Positions 1 to 10,400 of a DNA stretch of 12,591 bases are shown one piece after another. Every line of letters begins with the position of its first letter. The first letter of the stretch is position 1. The position numbers and the translations under genes were made by a program. The stretch is taken from NCBI GenBank assembly GCA_028565635.1, contig JAOXYB010043838.1, positions 1-12,591 of the forward strand, written 5' to 3'. The DNA comes from Phoronis ovalis (taxonomy: Eukaryota > Phoronida > Phoronidae). A model generated the notes under the pieces. The model had not been told where the DNA came from. It worked only from the letters and a program-made list of their open reading frames with translations, and ran no database searches.

Positions 1-765
1 TATATCTTTCTTCTTTTAATTTTCTGCTCCAATTTTCAGAAAGCTAAATCTCGATGACGGTTACAGCTAGGAACTTGATACTTGATGCGTGACATCCCTG
101 GGGTAGGCCATTGTTTGCCTTGAGGCAAAGGTCATTTGGAGGTCAAAGGTTAAATTTTGAAATTGCTGAAAATGTTCCAAAATGATTTGTGTTAAGAGTT
201 ACAATGAAATAATCACTAAGCTATATCTCGAAGACTGTAATTGTTAAGGACATGATATTCGAGGTTTAACATCCCCATTGCTGACCTTGGGGTAAAAAGG
301 TCATTTAAAGGTCAAAGGTTAAAATTTTAAAATTGCTGAAAATGTTCCAAAATGATGGTCATTTTGATGACATTTGAGAACATTTGAGTACTAAAAGGTG
401 ATTTTTTTAAGCATATTTTAAATTAATTTTATGGAGGAAACATACTGCAACTCGTAGTGTTTAGTCTAACAGGTTTGTAATTTGACATATGACAGTCTCA
501 GAGACCGGAGAGTTCACCTTAATGTCAAAAGGTCATCTAGAGGTCAAAAGTTCAAACTCTCAAATTAAAATGGCTTAAGATTTTCAGAAAGCACTTTGAG
601 GTCAAGGGGACATTTTGAGGTTATAAGAAGTCTCAAAGGAATGAATTTCTATTATTCGCTGAAAAGTTAAAAATGATGTTGAATGGTAATTTAGAGGTCA
701 TTTAGCGTTCATAAAGGCAAATATGAGCAACCCTGCCTTTGCTAAAAGGCTATCTAGTTTACTAC
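1..765. repeat. Diverged interspersed repeat with two to three tandem subunits
   Basis: Two clearly related copies run in the same direction at about 38-188 and 214-357. Both contain AGCTA(A/T)ATCTCGA, then GACATC/AACATCCCC, then AGGTCATTT and GAGGTCAAAGGTTAAA or its variant, and end in AAATTGCTGAAAATGTTCC. A more diverged third copy covers about 470-570, with GTCAAAAGGTCATCTAGAGG. The end at about 725-765 (CAACCCTGCCTTTGCTAAAA) may be the boundary of the family. No open frame supports a protein. The class is not recognised; a fragment of a transposable element or a dispersed satellite is likely. It continues past the left edge of the window. Confidence 0.6.
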
Positions 766-853
766 ATATGCTTGTGTTGGATGAGGTAGTGGCAGTACTC
801 AGATAAAAGATGTCCGTAATCATTATGTTAATAGCTGTTATCTTGTTTGAACT

Positions 854-859
854 TTTATT
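854..859 (-). promoter_or_regulatory. Polyadenylation signal AATAAA of the receptor gene
   Basis: The minus strand reads CAATAAAAG here, a canonical AATAAA hexamer about 100 bases past the receptor stop codon. That gives a short 3'UTR, roughly 960 to 840. It is the first canonical signal after the stop; the exact cleavage site cannot be read from sequence alone. Confidence 0.65.
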
Positions 860-960
860 GAATGACAAATTCATTTTTGTACGTAATAAATACTTCTCAC
901 AATGATTCAGAAATAATGTTATTATAACTGACAGATGTACTGTATTTTTAATTGAGCGTT

Positions 961-1476
961 TTAGATTTCTGAAGATTGATTTACACTAGCAGCATTGTGC
1001 CCACAAACAGCCTTGCTTATGATAATGTCAAGACTCGGTGACACACTTATCAGACGTGCCGCCCGCGGCTTCAAGCACAATGTCGTTGTATCACCGTATA
1101 GGACTGCATAAACTTTAGGTAAATATAATAAAGACAACGCTACCACGGCATTCAAAATTAGACACAGTGCTAATAGCAAGACTCGGTAGAACGCATTAGT
1201 CAGAAAGTAAGATGTTATAAAAACTAGCCAGATAATCAAGGTTGTATACACACTCATGGCAATGAAACGTGATTCATTGAAATTGTCAGGTAGCTTTCTA
1301 GTTAAATAGGCGTAAATGCTGCAAAGAACCACTAGAAAGAGGTTGTACACCAAACACGCAATGAATCCCTCCGTAGGAAAGTAACACATCACTTCAACCC
1401 TTTTCTCAGTTATCACTGGCATTAACAAAGTCGCAGTTGGTGGATCAACCAATGAAGACGTAAGAGTGGTTGCAAT
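961..1476 (-). CDS. Coding exon 7: TM5-TM7, tail and stop
   Basis: Encodes residues 693-863 and TAA at 963-961. Acceptor TTATAATTACAG|ATTGC, phase 0. The second outer loop has C723. TM5 is about 729-750. The third inner loop, RKLPDNFNESRFI (752-764), is the class C signature for G-protein coupling. TM6 contains YTTLIIWLVF (769-778) but lacks the proline usually found three or four residues later. TM7 (about 789-819) ends in LPKVYAVLY, the class form of the FxPKxY motif. The cytoplasmic tail is only about 44 residues and ends S-E-I, which fits a class I PDZ ligand. Confidence 0.95.
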   Translation of the reverse strand: MATTLTSSLVDPPTATLLMPVITEKRVEVMCYFPTEGFIACLVYNLFLVVLCSIYAYLTRKLPDNFNESRFIAMSVYTTLIIWLVFITSYFLTNAFYRVLLLALCLILNAVVALSLLYLPKVYAVLYGDTTTLCLKPRAARLISVSPSLDIIISKAVCGHNAASVNQSSEI

Positions 1477-4400
1477 CTGTAATTATAACAATTAACATAC
1501 TGTAAAATATATAAAATACCAACTGCGTTATATGTATGATTAATAAAATAAAAAACGAGAAACGAACATATCTTCAGTATGTCATGATGTTACGTACATA
1601 CATGTACCCCGTATTTATTATGTAGTATGTGTGCAGTTCTCGTGGAATTTTTCTAACGTACAAAACACCATACAAAATGTTTCGAATACACGTAAAAGTT
1701 ATAAGCTGGTCAGCTGGTCAGATACAGTAAAAAATACTGATTTTTTTTTATCTAAAAAGTATTATGACACGATTTATGTACGTGTAAACCAAAAGATGCA
1801 CAATAAAAACATGAATTTTTCTTTCACTTACCTGGATAAGCACTAGAGTAGTAGCAAGCACTATTTGTGCTTTTCGACTGACTAACATAGGAGGTTTTTT
1901 GGACTTCTTTCCAGCTTTAAACACGCGATATATGCGACTGGTTTTAACAAGTAGTGGACCGTACATCCAAGATAAACTGACAGTAAAGCCAAAGTAAGCA
2001 GCAAAGCACGATTCATTACAAGGCTTTGCAAAAAGCAAGAAAACTGAAAAGAAAAATGTAAACATTACATAGAGGAAAACAAAATATAACATGCAGTGTA
2101 TAAACAAATGGTGCAAAATGTCGAACGTTAAATTAAACAATTGCTTAAATAAAAAGCTTTCTGATAAGCTACAATATATGAAGACGTTTTTAAAGTCTCT
2201 TTGTGAGGTTCTTTTTGAAAATTATTATACAAGCTCTAGGAATTTATAGGTAAAGCTTTGATTTATAATAGCTTGTTTTACCTGTACAAATTCCAAGAAA
2301 CATTCCTGCTAACATAGGAAGGGACAGTTCTCGGCTTGACGCTTTAATCAATTTATGCTGGCTATTTTTCGCAAAGAACACGAACACGGCTGCAAGTGCG
2401 ACAATATAAATGATGCTGATGGTAACCAAAGCCGTGACTAATGGATCATCCCATTGCAGAAACGTTGGTGTAATAGGTTCACATGTTCGCATGTATGTAG
2501 ATTCTGGCCAAGAGTTTTTGGGACACCGCTCACAGTCTCGTGAATCATTCGTAGGAATTTCGTAATCATTACATTTTTTACATGTCCAGCAGCATGCGAT
2601 TTCCTGTGGCTGAATATATTCTCCCGGTTGGCAAGGTTTACTGCATGTACTTTCTGGATCATTTAATCCTAGCATAAAATTAAAATTAGTGACAAGCATT
2701 TCAATGGTAGTTATCAAACGATAAGCAAACGAATATTTCTGCTCAGTAAATAATTTGCCATTTTGCCAGACATTGAGAAATAACAGAATACAATTGACAA
2801 TACTGCTGGAGATACTGCTGAATTGCTTTCTAGAATTAACTATGAACTATTATAATATAAAAACTGTTTGCATTGGAGTCCGGATTGGAGTACTAATTAT
2901 CATACAGGGGGCTTCAGATAAATGTAATACAGTCTGTAGAACAACGTACCTGAAGAAAGCAATCCCTTATTCCATACTAAACCCGATGGCTTGTGTACAA
3001 AGCCTGTCAATTTTAAATCCCAGGTAGCAACTTGTATCTTAGTATACTGTCCATGAAACAATTGCACTTGCTGAATAGCGATTTGTCCAAAAACATCTCC
3101 CTTTGAATCGAAGCTTATGTTAAAATATGATCCCTTAAATTCAGTTTGTAACATATAATCTTCAAGTAATAATGGTCTTTCGATGCAATTCTGAACTTGT
3201 GGACCGGATACACCTGGACAATGCTCTTTTATGTATGAATCCAAGGCGTGTGCAAAAACATTTACAGCATCGATCACAAAGCCATTAATCAGAGTTGATC
3301 GATAATTCTTATTCTCAGAAAGTTTATCTGTAACATTGCATGGGTTTTGTTGGACTGTTACGTTCCAAGAACATTCAAATATCAGTTCCCAATAGTGTTT
3401 GAACCACGGGTCATCTGGATTATTAATTACATCTTTAGACCCCATGTAATTGTCAAAATTAACATTGGAATATGATTGCGTTATTGCCATCAGCATTCCC
3501 AGAGCAACGTCCATCTCCCCGTATAAGTCGAAAAGTCGGTATGATACGGTTGGTCCACCAATAAACACAAACATATTTGTCGCATTGGCTCTTCTTATGG
3601 CTTGGAATAATTTTTTAGTTTGTGCAGAAAACGTCCAAATGATAATGGTACGGGCATTAGAATGTTTTATTAGTTGTTGTACGACAGCGTCGTAGTCGGT
3701 ATTATGTTCACTGACACTTGTAGAATAGGCAATACAAATGTTTTTTTCTTTCGTTAATTCATGTAATTGAATTAAAGAGATTTGGCCATAGGTGCCGGAT
3801 GCTACTAGTACAGAAACGTACGACCAGTTGTAATGCACCAACGTATCAACTGCTGCGTTTAACTTTGAATTGTATGAAAAAGAGATAGAAGAAATAAAAA
3901 CAACTAGGATTTTCTTATAGTTTTAAAACATGAACATCTCGCTGAACTTATACAAGTATATGGCTTATAAATGTAGGCTTACCTTGAATTAAAATGCTAG
4001 ATTTAAAAGAAGTAGTTGGTATATAACAAGATAATACCCAAGTTATGGAACACTAACGGTGTTTTTTTTAGACTGGACGCCTAACCTCTACGCCTACGGT
4101 GTTGATGTTTTTTTTAACAACTGTACGGAAAGTCTTAATAGACTTGCTGTACGGAAAGTCTTAATGGACTTGACAGAAAGAATGGGCATGAGTTTATTAA
4201 TTAAAATTAAAGTAGTTTCAACTAGTCTAGTTAGTGGTACATATAATAGCTGCAGTATGAAAGAAACCTTACCGATGCCTTGTCAGTGGGGACAGTCCGC
4301 AGAAGGTAAGGGTAATAGTCCTTGTTTGACAGCTCATCAGTCGATGCCAGATAGCTTATGTGAGGAATCTTGTAGGTGCCAAACAAAAATGATGTGAATT

Positions 4401-7400
4401 TCGTTGAACCGCTTCCCCCTGGACCAATAACGCCAACAACGTCAAAGAAGTCGACGTTCTTATGAGAATAAGTGGTGTTTTCTCTTGGTAAGAACCTTGA
4501 AGCCTACAAAGTAATATTGTCACAGTCGTGATCTGATCTCGGGATGGTTTTTTTGTACTCTCTGTATTTGGAACTCTATTCGGGATGACTTTACTTGCAT
4601 TGTTAGAGTACTGGGTAAACAAAAAGTACAGTAATTTGAAATACTAATATAATGTAACGTATTACTATAATTATGTGATGTTTACCTGTGCTAACACGGC
4701 TTGTTCATTGTAACAGGAGTCTAATATAGCAAATCCCAAGGTGTGATTAGGTAGGAGTCCAGAATCGTTATTGACAGTCTCTATCGCATAAACCATTGAC
4801 TCCAACTGAAAACAAAAATTCACAATTTTAAAACTGCGTTGTTTCTCCACATACACGCGCACTAGACTAACAATATTAACCACTATTAAAAATCTGATAA
4901 CAGTCAACGTCTATATCCATATACTGTGATATAAGGTCCTATGTTGGGGTTAAAGACGTCAGGTACTCTTTTTGCATTTTTATAATTTGCTAGTTGAGTA
5001 GTCTTACTGGATTATAGTTCTGATGATTTTCCAAAGTCCTTTTGAAATCATGTTCATGTACATAGACATATTAAGTAAAAATATTTTACCAAGTGTGTTT
5101 ACTTCGTTAGAAGAAATAAATGACATGTTATGAATAACGTCTCTTTTTGCACATGCGAACGCATGACAAATTCTCAAACTGTTATGGGCAATTTTTTTTT
5201 TAAGAAGCTGGTGTATTGTATCAGCATGTTTGTAGCTGACACGCTCGTGTTTTTTTACGTGTTTAGAGTACATTTTTAACCAAAACTTGGACAGGTGTTG
5301 GACTATTTAATGGGGTTATCGGTAGCAGATTTGAACATGCCGTGTCCAGTGGCGGATTTACGGGCGGGCGTGGAAGGCGTCTATAGAGATATTAACCTAG
5401 ATTATGAGCATATCATAGATAGATTTGCCAATAAAAAGCGAAGAAGAATGCTTATGTTTAATCCTGTTGCCGACTGAATTATTATTATTTATCTAGAGTG
5501 TGTCCTGCATTCAGGTTGTTTCCTCATGGTTGTCCGTACTCGGTATATTGTTACCAATTAATACCTGTATCTAGTTATGACATAACTTCGTGTTAACTGA
5601 TCAATGATAAGTTATCATCAGTTTGTACACACTGCTCACCATTATTGTTACAGGTGCTACCTGTATATATAGATTATAAGTTATATTTTGTTGTTCTTTA
5701 AAATAAAATAAACGTATGCTGAAAACAAAAATAGTAGGTAAATTATATACTGTGATTTAAATAATTTCTTGCAGTAAATGTACCGATTACGTTACAGAAA
5801 TGACAAAAAGATAGACAAAAAGCGAAACATGTTAATTTTATTGTCTATTATTAACCAGTACAATGACAATGCATGCCTCTTTAGTAATTCTAAGCTAATG
5901 TGATAAAACCTCCATTTCAATACTGAGTAAAAAATATAAATTCAAAATAATTATACTGAAGGTTTAGGCAAAATCTACAAATAATTAAAAGCTGAATACC
6001 CTGCAATGTAGACTGACCTCAGTCCCTCGGGGATAAAATTTCTTTAAATTAATTAGTCCAATAATAATTTATGTTTAAATGTATAAAAGGAGCGCAGTGT
6101 CATGGAAAAAGCGTCTCTGAAAGCACCAAATTGCAGGAAAACGCACCAAATATTCAAAACTTTTCAAAAATGCCAAACCAACCTCAATATTCTATAATTA
6201 TAGAAGCGATCATAGAATACAATTTGAGAATATTTAAATTATTACAGCCGTTTATAGGTAGCCTTACAGAAAGGACAAGGACAATTTTTTAAAGTGCGTG
6301 ATATACTGTCGAAAAAGTTTTTACAGTGATACATTTTTTTGCTATGTAAAATTCTCATTCAAGTTTTAAACAATTTTTTATTGTAAATTGGGTACTGAGA
6401 ACCTTTGATGTTAATTTATCGATTCATGTTAGGTGGCTAGTATCTCTTCGGCACAGTTATATTTCAGACCGAGAATGTTTTTATATTTCTCAAATTTTGT
6501 CGCATATTTTGCATTAAAGTATTTGTTATTTCAAGTATTAAATAAACTTTAGTATTAAATATTTCTCAATTTGTTTGTTTGTAATTGTACACCCAGTACA
6601 TTGTACATCCAAGCGCACTGGAAACGTGAATAGCGCGTGACAACAATTCTTCTGCCTTCACAGCAAAATATAAATTCATACTTTGCTTAAAACAAATGTA
6701 TTTAAATTGTCTTTAATAGTTGTTAAAAGTGTTATTAGTCTAACTAATAGATTTAAAAAATTCAAATTTTAAATGATTCTGCATTTTAATGAAAACATTT
6801 GTCTACATCCTATCATTTCAGTAAAATTAATGTAATTTTGCTTTATTTTCTCATCTTGAACTTTTTAAAATAAAGGAAATGCGGCTACTGAATACTGCAT
6901 AAATGATGTTTTGGTTTTTAAAAAATGATGATTTCGCAACGGCATTTATTAGAAGATAAACATTAAATAAACTAAAATTGAACATTTCAACGTTTCGGCC
7001 TTCAGCAAGCATTAGTGCGTTAGAAATGCCTTTATTATTACGTTAAAATGCCATTATCTGTCATAAAATAGCAATGTAAACATGGCTTATAGCATCATTA
7101 ATGTTTTTATAAAATCAAATTCATATCAATGACGCAAAGCGTAATTTAAAAAACAGGTGCTCTACTTTACGTGCTGCCACATGTAACAGTTGCGATATTT
7201 TTAGATCATACCTGACAATGCAAGTAACATATGTAATGCTAAATAATAAATGCGATTTAGTACACCTGTAGCACAGGTAGTAAAAATTGGTGGCAAGATG
7301 CTCATTATATAAGACTGCCTTATTTACCAGTTTTTAGCAGGAGAAAGTAGAGCCTATTTTATGCTTTTTATGTAATACGTTTTAGTCGGTCAGATTAGAG

Positions 7401-10400
7401 ATAGGCGTAGTTATTTTAGAATTAATGAAAACATGGAAAAGTTAGAACATCGATCTATAGCCCCAAGATCAACGATGAACGTGTTGTTATGCAGGGACTG
7501 AACATGGGTAAGTTGGAGTTGAGATCCGTGGTTAAGATGCGACACATTCCTTCGGAATAGTTTAGAAGTCCACCAGAGGATCTTGCTTTGGACCTCGTTT
7601 TAGACATAAATGTAGCCTGTGTACAGGCTGAGGAAGGACCACTGAAAGGACTAATTATATATAAGGATTTAATATGTTGATACTTGACAATTTTGATAAT
7701 TTTACTCATATTTCATCATTTATAACAGTACTATCATTATTAGTACTGAAAATAAAAAAATATAAAATTGGGGTTTTTGGGCCTTTCCTCATAATAATGG
7801 TATCAAACTATCAAAATTTAAATATGACTAAATATAAGTTACACAACTGAAAAAGTATAATTTATCTGCACTTTAGACAATTTGAGTGAAAAAAATAATC
7901 ATTATTCAGACTGAGTCCAGTCTAACATAAATGTTACAGCAGTAGTTGATGAGATGGGAGATGCTAAAAAATTAGCTGTCGGACCAAGGATATATAAAAC
8001 TCTAAGAGTTTTATATATCCTAGGTCGGACTAACGGGATGTCGGACTAATGGGATGTCGGACTAACGAGATGTCGGACTAATGAGGTGTCGGACTAATGG
8101 GATGTCGGACTAATGACACTAATGGGATGTCGGCTTATCGATAAGCACTTGTACTCCTCTTGATCCTTTATGGGAACAAAATGTACACCACACTAACGTA
8201 CCCGGACTATCGCTCCACATGAACAACATAGGGAGAAACGCCCGAAACACTCGAATATAAATAAAAGTGTTAAAACAACTATTATCTAAACACTGAACCA
8301 ATTAGTTACTGGGTATGCTCATAGTGTACCATATAGTTATCTTGATGACCGTTAGATGTTTCATTGTGTCTCGTGGATTTTTTTCAACTCTGCTAAATTG
8401 TCCTAGCCGTTCACCGCAGACACGAGGACATATTTTCCCCTGCTGGAACATTATTAATAAATGTATTGTGCAAGCAATCTGCTTGTATGCAACTATGTGG
8501 CATAAAACGCTTCAAACATCTGTCAGTTTTAAATTTTGTTATAGTTTTTTCTTAATAATACGACAACTGCCAGACACTATATTATTTTTGAATAATATAG
8601 GATCTACAAATTAAAATTGTATCCTAAACAATAATGTGCAAGTATCCGGCCACTATGGGTCACTATGGCTATAAAGAACGTTCGAAAAAACGTTTTGCCT
8701 CGACGTAAAATACGGGTACTCAAACAATTTCAAAACATAAAAAAATAATTTTAGAATTTTGTTTTATTTGTAGAAAACCAACAAAATTGGAGAAAAATCT
8801 TGGTCACTTTTTTAGTTAAAAATTAAAACGTATATACCAGCTACATTTGGTACACTTGTTCAAAACTGTATTAACGCAGCTTGCGTAAACGTACATGTAT
8901 GAGCCAGCAGGTGCAAATATAACACGAAAGAGATATAACAAACATATTCATGCCAGTCAGTATACATGGTAAGAAGTACTATAACGTAAAATATTTGCCT
9001 TCCCTTAATGTACTTTGTCATGCAGTTCACTGTCTTGATTGAATCACGCTAGCGATTGGAGAACTAGGTAATTTTACATTTACAGAAGTTTTCACCATGG
9101 GAACGTTTGAGTTCGCAATCTGGTCTATACAAATAGTCTTTTTTCATAAACAGATCTATGCATTACAAATTATACTAGATGTCTATCAAATAATTAATCA
9201 CTTTTAAATGTACATATTGTAATGAAAAATGAAATGTACAGGTGGAATTTTTAATACGACAAATATTATATGTAGTATGCTTTCAATCTGCTAATTCCCA
9301 TTAATCTAAAAAGTTACATTGATGCATAGCTGTGGTAGATTAGGAGTAGCCGTAACAATGGCGTCTCCCGGCCTCAATACAGTCAGACACTCACTCAATT
9401 ATGTATGCGAAATAGCTAGCGAAAGCAAAAAACAAAAACAACTTACAGTAAGTGCAAAATTGATTTCACTTTTACTGAAATAAACAGATTATCTGCGTAT
9501 TCCAGTTAAATGGAGTGTCCCGGGAAATAGAGCGCCCCCAAGAGTGCCATCTAAACAATATTTAAAAAAACTAATCAATTTTCTAAATTATAAGCCAATG
9601 ATCAACATTAAAAGCCATATTGAATGTTTCTACATCCACACGAATAAAAACTTAATTATAAATAAAATTAAGTGGTTGATATATGTCGCGAAACAAAATA
9701 AACTAAAGTATCTAATGTTTTTATTACAATTCAATTACCATGAATCCGTTTTAACTATTAGAACTACTTTTTTTTACTGTTTAGTACTAAAACCATTAAA
9801 AATTGAAATTAAATCTGAATTTCATGGCGTATAATGTAATATCAGAAATAAAGTGAAAGTGAAAGCGACAGCGGAGGGATCAATGATTATTTGCTTTGAA
9901 AATAATTCATAAATACAAGCTGAATGAAACAATTCCTTCAAGGAGCGTTCAACTTATTTTTACTCAGCTTTTAATTAACGTAAATATCACAACCCGCATA
10001 CATTAACTATTGCGTGTTTATTAGCGTATTTGTTAGTTCTCAGGTCCACTGCTTGTTTAAGAAAAATGGAAAAATGAAAGTTTAGAATAATTCAATATTA
10101 GCTTTTAGGCTGTTATGTTACCAAATTCTTCAAAACCATTTGGATATAGAAAGTTATGAATATAAGTGGCAGACTTGACGCTTGGTGTTCACAAAAGTGG
10201 CCGCCGATTAATTAGTAGAAGGAAAAATAAATAGTTTTCGTCAAAAAGACACAGTTCATGATATTATTTAAGTGTTTGATCCAATACTGAAAATAAATAC
10301 AATTAACAAAAAGTAAAATCTCATGTTATCCTGAAATCGCGCGCTATAAGTTAAAATTGTTACCCCCACAAGGGACTGAGTTCAGTCTAGGTAACATTGG

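Larger units (their letters stand above)
4806..7929 (-). other. Intron 1 of the receptor, 3' part
   Basis: AT-rich sequence between coding exons 1 and 2. It is mostly featureless, but two patches are less AT-rich: 5280-5480, with an open plus-strand frame ending in KKRRRMLMFNPVAD, and 7430-7680, with a plus-strand frame broken by one stop. Neither matches a family I know. Nothing else coding, no tRNA-like fold and no terminal inverted repeats of a full transposon were seen. Confidence 0.8.

Noticed and set aside
3450-3695. Plus-strand open frame of 81 codons
   Set aside because: Antisense to coding exon 4 of the receptor; the sense frame has clear class C motifs.
4320-4345. CTGATGAG on the minus strand, recalling a hammerhead ribozyme core
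   Set aside because: It is the coding sequence of STDELS in exon 3, and the matching GAAA core and stems are absent.
4059-4397. Plus-strand open frame of 112 codons
   Set aside because: Antisense to exon 3 and intron 3, and it includes the intronic tandem duplication; no family resemblance.
5004-5273. Minus-strand open frame of 89 codons between exon 2 and the rest of intron 1
   Set aside because: No class C or other family resemblance. mGluR spacing between C59 and LESM leaves no room for an extra exon, and there are no convincing splice sites in the right phase.
5347-5370. CAGTGGCGGATTTA as the 5' end of a hAT-like transposon
   Set aside because: No inverted partner such as TAAATCCGCCACTG was seen in the window and no 8-bp target duplication could be shown; kept only as an alternative reading of 5280-5477.
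6071-6292. 73-codon plus-strand frame with a TATAAAAGG stretch (6082-6090) inside its first codons
   Set aside because: The peptide is not recognised and the TATA-like match is expected often in AT-rich sequence; it lies inside the frame rather than upstream of it.
8315-8614. 99-codon plus-strand frame starting with ATG
   Set aside because: Hydrophobic and cysteine-scattered but with no recognisable domain, signal or membrane pattern; composition matches surrounding intron.
9544-9834. 96-codon plus-strand frame rich in Lys, Ile and Asn
   Set aside because: Starts only with GTG and its residue make-up is what AT-rich noncoding DNA gives by chance.
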